A DNA stretch of 64,000 nucleotides from Gammaproteobacteria bacterium (GTDB taxonomy: Bacteria; Pseudomonadota; Gammaproteobacteria; Pseudomonadales; Halieaceae): positions 111,807 to 175,806 of the forward strand of contig JANSYN010000009.1 of assembly GCA_024742415.1 (NCBI GenBank), in the 5' to 3' direction. The translations under genes and the position numbers were made by a program. The notes beneath the pieces are model-generated. The model was not told where the DNA came from. It made no database searches and worked only from the letters and a program-made list of their open reading frames with translations. How positions within the stretch are numbered: position 1 is the stretch's first letter; every line of letters starts with the position of its first letter. Shown one piece after another: positions 47,874-56,196 of the stretch.

Positions 47874-49229
47874 TCAGGTCAGGATTTCTGTGATCGGTCT
47901 GTCCGTCTTGTTCTGGTCGGTGCCCCACTGCGCCACATTCAGCCCCATCGCCTGCTGCATGGTTAAACCCACGCGGCTGGCAGATTCACCCACGCCGCTG
48001 ACATGCAGGCCAGTGCGCAACCGCCCGCCCGCGCGTCCGGCGGTCATGAATGGCAGGCCAACCACGCTGTGTGAGTTCGCTTCGGAGGTTTCTGAGTGCG
48101 CCATCACCAGGCAGTTATCGAGCAAGGTGCCATCGCCTTCGGGGATCGCATCAAGCGCCTGCACAAACGTCGTCCAGGCCTCCATTGACTTGAGTACAAA
48201 CGCGGTGGCGTTGGGCTGGTAGCCGAGCGTTGCGTCTCGCGGCTCTTCGTGGGTCAGCGTGTGATGCGTATCGGTCGTGCCCGGCATACGCAAACTGGAG
48301 GCCCGGTCAGAAAACTGCATGTTGAACACGCGGGTCTGGTCGCAGGCCAGCGCGAGCGCCAGCGTTTGCGCCATTAACGCATGATTGGCCATGACGTTGC
48401 CGATCTCCGTATTGAGCGGCATATCCACCGGCGCCCCGGGAATGCTGCAAGCCTCCAGCGGCGGCGGCTTTTGTAACTGCAGTTCCAGTTGCTGTTCCAA
48501 CTGGCGCAAGCCCGTAAAGTATTGATCGAGCCGTGCGCGGTCACTTTGCCCGAGCATGCGTTCGAGGCGCTTGCGGTCTTCTGCAACAATAGAGAGCGAA
48601 CTCTGGCGCAAAAGCACACCCGGGTCGGGTGTAAACTCAGCGGCGTTAGGATCGGAAAAGCCCGGCCCAAAAATACGGGTATACAGCCCCAGGGCACTTG
48701 GCTCGGCAGGGTTCACACTGCTGACATCGCGCAGGCTGTTGCTGTGCCGCGGATTCCCGGTCGCCGCCATCTCCAATGAACGAAAGCGCGTACGAGTACC
48801 GATCGCATCGGAAACGAGTACGTCAAGCGTGGGCCCCTCTACTGTGTCAGCGCTTTTGGGCGCACCGCCACACAGGGCCCCGAAAACACCGGTGCGATGC
48901 ACCTGGTTGGCCTCGCCATTGAGCAAGACGCTATAGCCAGAAAGTATGTTGATACGATCACGGACAGACTCGATCGGCAAGAGCTCGGGAGTGAGCTCCC
49001 ATTGCGCGCCCACGGTGGCGGGATTCCAACGTTCAGGGTTCATGCCACAGCCAAAAAACCAGGTGCCAAAGCGTCGTGGCAGGGGCGCCCCGGTTGCGGC
49101 CATGGCATCACCGTTGGTATTGAGAAAAACATCCAGGAAGGGCAACCCGACAGACACTGCCGCGCCACCCAGCGTACCGCGCAAAAACCTGCGCCTGTTC
49201 ACACCTTTACCTATACCTGTAGTGCTCAT
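47874..49229 (-). CDS. DUF1552 family protein, Tat-exported
   Basis: 451 residues. The N-terminal Tat signal NRRRFLRGTLGGAAVSVGLPFLDVFL is followed by PRRFGTWFFGCGMNPERWNPATVGAQWELTPELLPIESVRDRINILSGYSV, the DUF1552 opening pattern, and later VHRTGVFGALCGGAPKSADTVEGPTLDVLVSDAIG and HTLTHEE... with VQALDAIPEGDGTLLDNCLVMAHSETSEANSHSVVGLPFM. The Tat signal implies folding with a cofactor in the cytoplasm. The protein family has no assigned reaction. It overlaps DUF1592 by four bases (ATGA), so the pair is made in step. Confidence 0.92.
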   Translation of the reverse strand: MSTTGIGKGVNRRRFLRGTLGGAAVSVGLPFLDVFLNTNGDAMAATGAPLPRRFGTWFFGCGMNPERWNPATVGAQWELTPELLPIESVRDRINILSGYSVLLNGEANQVHRTGVFGALCGGAPKSADTVEGPTLDVLVSDAIGTRTRFRSLEMAATGNPRHSNSLRDVSSVNPAEPSALGLYTRIFGPGFSDPNAAEFTPDPGVLLRQSSLSIVAEDRKRLERMLGQSDRARLDQYFTGLRQLEQQLELQLQKPPPLEACSIPGAPVDMPLNTEIGNVMANHALMAQTLALALACDQTRVFNMQFSDRASSLRMPGTTDTHHTLTHEEPRDATLGYQPNATAFVLKSMEAWTTFVQALDAIPEGDGTLLDNCLVMAHSETSEANSHSVVGLPFMTAGRAGGRLRTGLHVSGVGESASRVGLTMQQAMGLNVAQWGTDQNKTDRPITEILT

Positions 49230-50941
49230 GTCGACTTACCCCCGATAGTGGCAGCATCACCAACAGCGGCGCTGCTGCCAGTCTCAGCATCGCGTGCCGG
49301 CTCACTGCTAACCACCTGCTCCGGTGGCGATTGCGGCTCGGCCGTTGCCGTACGAAATGCCTCGCTCACAGCGATGTCACGCATCAGAGCAGTGAGCTTG
49401 TAACTGTTTTGTTCAAAGGACGCCTCAAGATAACGCAGCAATGGTCGCTCACCCCGCGTTTCCTCGCGTCCAACCGCGTAACGATAGAGATTCTGCACGA
49501 GGCAGGCGCTCACCAGCGGGTTGTCGGCAAACGCCTGGCCCAACTCGGCAGGGCCACTGAAATCCCGACCGTCGAAATCACCACTTGTGTCGATGGGCAC
49601 GCCGTTCTCCGTGGTACGCAGTTTTCCTATACCGTCGAAATTCTCCAGCCCAAGCCCAATAGGATCAGTCAGCACATGGCACTTGCGACAACTCGCCTGG
49701 GTTGAATGCACATCCAGGCGATCGCGCGCGGTATTGTGCACCGCATTTACGTCCGCCACGAACTGCGTGAAGTCGATATCTGCCGGCGCCTCGGGAATAG
49801 ACTGGCACAGCAGTGCCTCGCGCAGAAACACCCCGCGCAGCGTCGGCGAACTACGACCGGGATGTGCAAACAGCATGGCGAAGCTCGCGTGCGACAACAA
49901 CCCGACCCGCGGCTGGTTCTGTGGCAGCACGGCGGTTTCCCAACCATCAACGGCACGCACGGGAATACCGTACACGGCTCCCAGTGAGCGGGTCATCGGC
50001 AGAGTGCGCGAAGTAAACAAGGTGCGATAATCGGCCTGCTGCGCAACCAGGTGATCAACGATAAAACGCAGGGTCTGCTCGCGCGCGTCGGCCGCCATGC
50101 GATTGTTGAATATGGGGTACTGGCCGACGTCCTTGCTGAGGTTGTCGAACTTGTCGAACAGTAAGACATCCTCGAAGTAGGCGCGCACACCATCGACCAG
50201 ATACTCAGATGCCAGCATACGGTCGACCTCGCGCGCGAGCACCGCAGGCTGCGTGAGCTCACCGCGCTGTGCCACCGCAAGCAGGGCGTCATCGGGGCCT
50301 CGATTCCACAGGAAGTAACTGAGCTTGCTGGCCAGGCTGAGATTGGTCAGCTCCAGCCTGTTTTCCTGGCCCGGACTGGGCGCGGGCTGTGCGGCCTCAA
50401 CACGAAACAAAAACTCCGGCGCAACCAGCATACTGACGAGCGCCACGCGCAGGCCCGCGTAAAAATCCTGCTGCGTTTCAGCCGCAAGTGAGGCCGCCTC
50501 GATGCGTGCCTGAACGTCTTCCTCTGTGAGCGGACGACGCAGCAGGGAGCGGCCGAACTTGCGCACCACCTGCTCAGTACAGGCGGCATCCGCCGCGCTG
50601 GGGGTGTCTGGCTGACACGGTAGAAGTTGCTCGCGCAGCTCGGGTGAAGTCACCTGATCCGCAATACTGCGTCCGATCGCCTCGTACTGTTCAAAACCGC
50701 TGGGTGTTACCGCCACCATGGCGGCGCCCAGTGCATTGAGGCCCTCGCGGCGATTGTCCGGCTCGAATCGTCCGGCAACCTCCACCTGGCTGCCGAAAGC
50801 GTCTTCAATCGCGTTGCGGTACTGTTCTGCCGTCAGGCGGCGCATGGCCAGTGGCCCGCCAGTGACTGTTGGATCCGCTGCTTCGCACCCCAGCAACACG
50901 GCAATGAGTGCGGCTACGGCCAGAGTGGATGGGATTCTCAT
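49226..50941 (-). CDS. DUF1592/1588/1585/1587/1595 protein with CxxCH haem motif
   Basis: 571 residues. Lipobox ALIAVLLGC (Cys19). Domain order: DUF1587 (LTAEQYRNAIEDAFG), DUF1595 (FGRSLLRRPLTEEDVQARI), DUF1592 (PEFLFRVE, LASKLSYFLWNRGPDDALL), DUF1588 (LLSHASFAMLFAHPGRSSPTLRGVFLREALLCQ, then CRKCHVLTDPIGLGLENFDGIGK) and DUF1585 (LVQNLYRYAVGREETRGE). Cys418-x-x-Cys421-His422 is a c-type haem motif. First gene of a six-gene operon with DUF1552, lipoprotein, HiPIP, membrane protein and TonB receptor. Best known from planctomycetes, where the family is expanded without known function. C-terminal tail is Ser/Ala/Glu-rich. Confidence 0.93.
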   Translation of the reverse strand: MRIPSTLAVAALIAVLLGCEAADPTVTGGPLAMRRLTAEQYRNAIEDAFGSQVEVAGRFEPDNRREGLNALGAAMVAVTPSGFEQYEAIGRSIADQVTSPELREQLLPCQPDTPSAADAACTEQVVRKFGRSLLRRPLTEEDVQARIEAASLAAETQQDFYAGLRVALVSMLVAPEFLFRVEAAQPAPSPGQENRLELTNLSLASKLSYFLWNRGPDDALLAVAQRGELTQPAVLAREVDRMLASEYLVDGVRAYFEDVLLFDKFDNLSKDVGQYPIFNNRMAADAREQTLRFIVDHLVAQQADYRTLFTSRTLPMTRSLGAVYGIPVRAVDGWETAVLPQNQPRVGLLSHASFAMLFAHPGRSSPTLRGVFLREALLCQSIPEAPADIDFTQFVADVNAVHNTARDRLDVHSTQASCRKCHVLTDPIGLGLENFDGIGKLRTTENGVPIDTSGDFDGRDFSGPAELGQAFADNPLVSACLVQNLYRYAVGREETRGERPLLRYLEASFEQNSYKLTALMRDIAVSEAFRTATAEPQSPPEQVVSSEPARDAETGSSAAVGDAATIGGKST

Positions 50942-51092
50942 ACCAGTCCTTGGGCGTTCAAACGCCTTTATTATTGCAACCTCAGGTTTCGGTCGCTGTT
51001 AACCAATGCTAACAGTGTAGCTGGCATGGCTGAAAACAACCTGAAAAGTGCATTGGCCATCCGCCCATACGCCCGGCTACGCTGCGCGAGGC

Positions 51093-52487
51093 TTACGCGG
51101 GGTCGAAGGAAGACTCAGTGCGTCGGAACACCACGCTGACAGAAAACCCGTCGCCACTGGCGCGCTTGCCCACGCGCAACTGTGCACCATGCAATTCGCA
51201 GATGCGCTGGACGATGGACATGCCCAGGCCGCTGCCATCGCCCTGGCTACCGGGCACGCGATAGAAGCGCTGCATCACCAGCTTCCACTCCTGCTCCGAG
51301 ATCGCATGGCAATCGTTTTCTACCACAAGGCTTGGCGCCGGGTCGCAGGTCATTGTGATCACGATGGAGGTGCCTTCCAGCGCGTGGTTCAGCGCGTTCC
51401 TTACAAGGTTTTCAATGAGTATCGTGATCATGTCGGCATTGCCCTGCACCTGTAACGGCGTACGACTGAGTTCGACTGTCAGGCGCCGCGCATTCCGCTG
51501 CTCACGGTAGACCTCCAGCACCTGGTCAACAATGGCCTCTACGTCAACGGGCTGGGTGAACGGTGCCGCGGTAGATTCAAGGCGACTCAGGGCAGTGAGC
51601 TGCTTCACCGCATGGGAGGCCCGATTCACGCGTTCAATAACCCTGTGTAACAACGCAGAATCCTCGCCAGGGGCGTGACTGAGTGCCAACTGGACCTCGG
51701 TCTTGATGGCGGCAAGCGGAGTCTGCAGCTCGTGGGCCGCATCTGCGGTGATGCGCTTTTCCCGAGTCAAGGCCACACTGAGCTGCTGCAGGAGCCGATT
51801 CAACGCACTCACCACGGGCACCAGTTCTGCGGGAACGCCCGCGTCCTCTACCGGGTGCAGATCGCTGGAAGAACGCCGCCGTATCTGTTGCTCCAGCTTG
51901 CGCAAAGGCTTGAGCCCGTTACCCACCGCGTAGTAGATCAGAGGCACGATCAGCAACAGGCTGAGCAGCAGCGGCCAGAGCATGGCAAACAGCAAGCGTT
52001 GTGACTCGCTATCCAGTACCTCCTTGTTCAAGCCGGCAACCAACCACAGGCTGGTATCGCCCAAGCGCGAGCGAATCACGCGCCACTGTGAACCGTCCGC
52101 CAGAATCTCGTTGGAAATCCCGGGCTCCTCGGTCGAAATAAACTGTGGCGAACCTCGGCTCATCGCCCGCAGCGCATCTGCGTACCAGACATTGAGCGCC
52201 ATGGGCAACACCTCGTCTGGCATGGCCACCATGTAGACATCGCCCTTCGAGGAATCAACGACCTCGTAGTCCAGCAGGCTGACACTCGGGCCACCCGGGA
52301 ACCCTGCGGTTACGAAGGCGTCGATGGTGTAGCTCACTGTCGAGACCAGTGTACGTAACTGGTTGTCGATCTGGCGCTCGATGGCCCGGGTGCCCAGCAC
52401 CCACACCACCACGGATATCGTCGTCCAGACGCAAACGTGCACCAACAACAGCCACAGCAGCAGGCGGCGCCCCAAAGACGCGTTCAT
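51093..52487 (-). CDS. sensor histidine kinase (QseC/PmrB-like)
   Basis: 464 residues. TM1 (LLLWLLLVHVCVWTTISVVVWVL), a periplasmic sensor of about 130 residues, TM2 (LLFAMLWPLLLSLLLIVPLIYYAV), HAMP, then the DHp phospho-acceptor in AAHELQTPLAAIKTEVQLAL and the HATPase_c domain with LIENLVRNALNHA and RFYRVPGSQGDGSGLGMSIVQRI. It phosphorylates the response regulator just upstream in the operon, overlapping it by four bases (ATGA). The pair resembles QseBC/PmrAB; the signal is unknown. Downstream (151 bp upstream side) is the DUF1592 operon start in the same direction, which it might regulate. Confidence 0.94.
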   Translation of the reverse strand: MNASLGRRLLLWLLLVHVCVWTTISVVVWVLGTRAIERQIDNQLRTLVSTVSYTIDAFVTAGFPGGPSVSLLDYEVVDSSKGDVYMVAMPDEVLPMALNVWYADALRAMSRGSPQFISTEEPGISNEILADGSQWRVIRSRLGDTSLWLVAGLNKEVLDSESQRLLFAMLWPLLLSLLLIVPLIYYAVGNGLKPLRKLEQQIRRRSSSDLHPVEDAGVPAELVPVVSALNRLLQQLSVALTREKRITADAAHELQTPLAAIKTEVQLALSHAPGEDSALLHRVIERVNRASHAVKQLTALSRLESTAAPFTQPVDVEAIVDQVLEVYREQRNARRLTVELSRTPLQVQGNADMITILIENLVRNALNHALEGTSIVITMTCDPAPSLVVENDCHAISEQEWKLVMQRFYRVPGSQGDGSGLGMSIVQRICELHGAQLRVGKRASGDGFSVSVVFRRTESSFDPA

Positions 52488-53140
52488 GGGCGCACGCGGT
52501 AGCCGATGCCGCGTTTGTTCTCGATAAAATCGGAGCCCAGGCGCTTACGCAGGCGTGAGATGTACACCTGAACGGTGTTTGATTCCACTTCCTTACCCCA
52601 GGAGTAGATGCTGTCTTCCAGACGGCTGGTCGACACGTGCTGCCCCGGGTGGCGCATCAGCAACTCCAGGATTGCAATCTCTGTGGCGGTAAGGTCGATG
52701 GGGGTCTCGCCCTGGAACACCTCGCGGGCCTTGCAATCCAGGCGAATGTTCGCGCATTGGAGTATATTCTGGTCGAGCTGGCTGTCGCGACGCAGCAATA
52801 CCCTGATGCGGGCGTAGAGCTCATCCAGGTCGAAGGGTTTGGTCAGGTAGTCGTCCGCACCGATGTCCAGGCCGAGCACTTTGTCTTCGGTGCTGTCCCT
52901 GGAGGTCAATAGCAGCACGGGCGTGTGAATGTGCCTGGCTCGCATCTCGCGCAATACGTCCAGCCCCGAACAGCCTGGCAGCCCGATGTCCATCACCAAC
53001 AGGTCGAAGTGTGTTCCACCCAGGACCGGCAGGACCTGATCGCCCTCTACAATCCAGTCACAGGCATAGTGCGCCAGTTGCAGCGCTCGGCGCAGTGACT
53101 CGCCCAGGTGTTGGTCATCTTCTACCAGGAGTATGCGCAT
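52484..53140 (-). CDS. OmpR-family response regulator
   Basis: 218 residues. Receiver domain with EDDQHLGESLRRAL, the phospho-acceptor Asp in LLVMDIGLPGCSGLDVLREMR, LLLTSRDSTEDKVLGLDIGADDYLTKPFDLDELYAR (Lys of the active site). C-terminal winged helix: LTATEIAILELLMRHPGQHVSTSRLEDSIYSWGKEVESNTVQVYISRLRKRLGSDFIENKRGIGYRVRP. Usual QseB/PmrA-like organisation with the kinase gene following. The promoter lies in the 53141-53499 gap. Confidence 0.96.
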   Translation of the reverse strand: MRILLVEDDQHLGESLRRALQLAHYACDWIVEGDQVLPVLGGTHFDLLVMDIGLPGCSGLDVLREMRARHIHTPVLLLTSRDSTEDKVLGLDIGADDYLTKPFDLDELYARIRVLLRRDSQLDQNILQCANIRLDCKAREVFQGETPIDLTATEIAILELLMRHPGQHVSTSRLEDSIYSWGKEVESNTVQVYISRLRKRLGSDFIENKRGIGYRVRP

Positions 53141-53499
53141 AATGAGTTTGTTGTCCGTGTCTCAAACGCGGATGCGGCGGCATGAGCGGACATGCCCTGA
53201 GGGCTTATCGCGCCAGACGCGTTTGTGGTTATTGTGGTTACCGGCGTTGACGACGCGTTTACTTTGCCACGCTGGGAATGTGTCATGGACGAATAGCACA
53301 GATTATCTTCGTTATCCGGAAAGGCTAGCACGAGCCGCAGGAAAAGCCAGTTCAGATGACGATGGGCGTTGTGGCCAGGGGCGCCAGAGCTCTCCCCGGA
53401 AAAGGTTTTTTTAAGGGGGACGGAGAGCATAAATTTTATCCCCTCCGCCCCCATTTAGTGAAACTTTCATCCCTCCCCCCCTTTCAGGAATAATCAGGG
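53141..53499. other. intergenic region with REP-variant hairpin
   Basis: 359 bp between the response-regulator start and the stop of the EAL-HDOD gene (both on the minus strand). No credible gene. The part near the EAL-HDOD gene holds the REP-variant hairpin (53411-53455), and the rest presumably the two-component promoter. Confidence 0.55.
53411..53455. repeat. REP-variant hairpin (GGGGGACGGAG type)
   Basis: AAGGGGGACGGAG ... CTCCGCCCCC with an AT-rich centre (ATAAATTTTAT). Related copies at 54838-54882 and 60211-60250 share the AAAGGGGACGGAGGGATT core, distinct from the GGGGTCAGAGCC core of the RAYT-flanking repeats. It follows the EAL-HDOD stop and could terminate its transcript. Confidence 0.75.
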
Positions 53500-54711
53500 C
53501 TATTCCAGGCCCGCCTGGCGCGCCGCGATGTCTGCCCACTGCACGGCGGCCATGTAGATATCCGCCAACTCCGCTGCGTCGAGGTCGCGATAGTCGATGA
53601 CACCCCCATTTCCAGCTTCCAGAGCAAGGGCACAGCCGAGCGCCTCACCGCGATCTCCGGCGCGCTGGATCAGGGCGTCGTGCATGTCCTGGGGGAGCGG
53701 CAGGTACTGGAGCGCTTCTGCAAGTGGCACATCAAGCAAAGCGTCAAGCACAGAGAAAAGCCCTACTGTAAAGAAGCTGTCTGTGTTCTCCAGCCCGCAG
53801 CGCTCAGCCAGCAATTCACAGAGCCGCCCGCGTACCAGACCCAGGGTGACAATCTCGTCCGCCTTACCGTCCACGCCGCTCATGATGTAGAGCACCACCC
53901 AGTTGCGGATGGTTCCGCGCCCAAGGTAAACGATAGCTTCCTTGATAGAGTCGATCTTGCGGTTCAGCGCAGTGGCGGCGGAATTCACGTACGCCAATGC
54001 GCGCACGCTCAGGCCAACGTCCTGACTGATCAGCTCCTGGAGTTCTTCAATTCCGGTTTCAGGGTCACTGATGCGCGACAGCAGGCGCAGCAAGGCAACC
54101 TTGTTGGTAGGCAGCCGCTTGCCACGCACAATGCGCGGCCGGGCGAAAAAGTACCCCTGGAAATAGTCCACCCCCAGCGCCGAGAGCATCTGGAACTCTT
54201 CTTCTGTCTCTACTTTTTCAGCGAGAACCTTACAGCCATGATGTTTGATGCGCTCAATCTGCGGCGCCCAATCAACCTGCGGCATGGCGCGGATATCGAT
54301 CTTCACTGTATCTATAAACGGCATTAACTGATCGTACGCTTCTGATTCCACGACATCGTCGAGTGCGATTTTGAAGCCAGAGTCCCGCAGCGATTGCACA
54401 CCGGCCAACACATCGTCGTCTGGCACCACGTTCTCAAGTATTTCCAACATCACCCTTACAGGCTCTATGGGAAGGAGGGTTGGGTCCAGCAAGAACTGCC
54501 GTGGCAGGTTGATAAAGGTCACGCGCCCGCGCGACAGCCTGTCGATACCAATTTCCATCGCGTTGGTGAGCACCTGGGCGGTCGCGGCGGCGTCGTCCAG
54601 ATCCTCCGGCGCGCTATTTTCTTCAGACGTACGAAACAACAGCTCATAGGCGTAGAGTTTCAGGTTCCTGTCAAGGATGGGCTGCCGTGCAAGGAAAAAA
54701 TACTTCTCCAA
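53500..54711 (-). CDS. EAL-HDOD signalling protein, EAL degenerate
   Basis: 403 residues. N-terminal EAL-like domain (RQPILDRNLKLYAYELLFR): the catalytic EAL motif is YELL here, and the second Asp-Asp motif is incomplete (KIALDDVVE), so no cyclic-di-GMP hydrolysis is expected. C-terminal HDOD domain: LPTNKVALLRLLSRISDPETGIEELQELISQDVGLSVRALAYVNSAATALNRKIDSIKEAIVYLGRGTIRNWVVLYIMSG. This pairing is like CdgJ-type proteins that act through protein binding rather than enzymology, often on motility or biofilm. Monocistronic. Confidence 0.92.
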   Translation of the reverse strand: MEKYFFLARQPILDRNLKLYAYELLFRTSEENSAPEDLDDAAATAQVLTNAMEIGIDRLSRGRVTFINLPRQFLLDPTLLPIEPVRVMLEILENVVPDDDVLAGVQSLRDSGFKIALDDVVESEAYDQLMPFIDTVKIDIRAMPQVDWAPQIERIKHHGCKVLAEKVETEEEFQMLSALGVDYFQGYFFARPRIVRGKRLPTNKVALLRLLSRISDPETGIEELQELISQDVGLSVRALAYVNSAATALNRKIDSIKEAIVYLGRGTIRNWVVLYIMSGVDGKADEIVTLGLVRGRLCELLAERCGLENTDSFFTVGLFSVLDALLDVPLAEALQYLPLPQDMHDALIQRAGDRGEALGCALALEAGNGGVIDYRDLDAAELADIYMAAVQWADIAARQAGLE

Positions 54712-55043
54712 AAAAAACGCTCCGTGCGCATTCCGATATGGGTTGTTCGCGCAGTATAAGGCACCGGAATGACTTTCGCTGCCCCTTCAGCAGGGGTGGG
54801 GACACCGAAAGGAAAAGCCAGGAAAAGGAGACTGAGGAAAAGGGGGCAGAAGGATTAAACGTTAATCCCTCCGTCCCCTTTTGAGGGTTCGAGGGCCGCT
54901 ATGAGGGCTTTGAGCCTTTGAGGTGTCACCAACGGCCCGAAACTCACACGAACGTCACATGACAGGGCAATTCGTTGAGAAAATCGATATAGTATCGACG
55001 CCAACAACTGATACAAAAAGATAATAGTCAGCGAGCAGACAAA
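54712..55043. other. divergent intergenic region, EAL-HDOD / LysR
   Basis: 332 bp with a REP-variant hairpin (54838-54882) and the AT-rich stretch GATATAGTATCGACGCC near the LysR start. No gene recognised. Confidence 0.55.
54838..54882. repeat. REP-variant hairpin between divergent genes
   Basis: Arms 54838-54858 and 54862-54882 (AAAAGGGGGCAGAAGGATTAA / TTAATCCCTCCGTCCCCTTTT, a few mismatches) with a three-base loop. Same family as 53411-53455. It lies between divergent starts, so it is not a normal terminator position. Confidence 0.78.
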
Positions 55044-55976
55044 ATGTCTATGCACCCTGTTGATACGCGACACTTGCGCCACGTGCTGGTGCTGGCAAGG
55101 CACCGCAGCTTCCGCAAAGCCGCCGACGCGCTGTTTATTACACAACCGGCTCTCACCAAGAGCATTAAAAACCTCGAGGAGCAGCTCGGGGTGATCTTGT
55201 TTGACCGGAAATCACAAAGCGTAGACCCCACACCCCACTGCGAGGTGTTGCTGGAACACGCTCAACGCGTAATGCATGAATTGGAAGAAATCCGTCATAG
55301 CCTGGATGCGTTATCTGACAACCTGCGCGGAGAACTTCGGGTAGGAACCGGACCCATTGTTTCGCAAGGGCCAATAGGCGATGCCGTAGCGCGGCTGGTG
55401 TCGATTCATCCGCAGCTGAGTGTGCGGGTAGACATCGATAACTGGGCCGGGCTGCTGAAGCAGGTTCGCTCAGGCAGTTTGCACCTCATGGTAGCCGACA
55501 TTGGCGGGGTTGAGGAGCAGGATGATCTGGAAATTCTGCATCTTGCCCCGGTGCGTTCTATCGCCGCCTGCCGCCCTGAGCATCCACTGCTGGAAAGAGG
55601 ATACGTTGAAGCGGCAGACTTGCCCCGCTATCCAATGGCGCTGCCATCGCTGCCCCGACGCTGGGTGGAATGGTTACGCGACAATACACCCAAAGGAGCA
55701 GACCCCGACACCTTCACCGCCAGAGCCTGCCGAATCCACAGTGAAGATTTCAGCCTGTTACGCAAAGCCGTGATGCATTCAGACTTTATCACCTGCGGTC
55801 CTGAGCGCATTCTGCGAGACAGTATCGAGAGCGGTCAACTGGTACAGCTCGACTTTGCGGGCTTTACCGACATCCTGGTGCGCCCTGGGATTGTTTACCT
55901 GCGTGGCACCACCCTGCCGCCGGCCGCTGACGCACTTATCGAGCAGTTACTGGCAGACGACACCTCCCAAGGCTGA
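55044..55976 (+). CDS. LysR-family transcriptional regulator
   Basis: 310 residues. N-terminal HTH: DTRHLRHVLVLARHRSFRKAADALFITQPALTKSIKNLEEQLGVILFDRKSQSVDPTPHCEVLLEHAQ. Effector domain: GELRVGTGPIVSQGPIGDAVARLVSIHPQLSVRVDIDNWAGLLKQVRSGSLHLMVADIGG and HSDFITCGPERIL. It is near a TonB receptor and sulfatase on the right (converging with the receptor, 220 bp), which could be its targets. Ligand unknown. Confidence 0.95.
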   Translation: MSMHPVDTRHLRHVLVLARHRSFRKAADALFITQPALTKSIKNLEEQLGVILFDRKSQSVDPTPHCEVLLEHAQRVMHELEEIRHSLDALSDNLRGELRVGTGPIVSQGPIGDAVARLVSIHPQLSVRVDIDNWAGLLKQVRSGSLHLMVADIGGVEEQDDLEILHLAPVRSIAACRPEHPLLERGYVEAADLPRYPMALPSLPRRWVEWLRDNTPKGADPDTFTARACRIHSEDFSLLRKAVMHSDFITCGPERILRDSIESGQLVQLDFAGFTDILVRPGIVYLRGTTLPPAADALIEQLLADDTSQG

Positions 55977-56196
55977 ACTACTACGCCAATACCGGCCCTT
56001 GCAAAACACTTATCAGCTGAGCCAACAAATCCCTCGGGTTGGCCTGCTTCACCTGTAGCACAATGCCAGGCACACCAACCTAATGGCTCAACTCGTTCGA
56101 GCATGTGGGACAGGATGCAACAGCCAACACTCACAAAGGGGAGTCTGTGCACTGAACAACAGCTGCCTGACAAAGCGATCTAAAACCTCATCTTTG

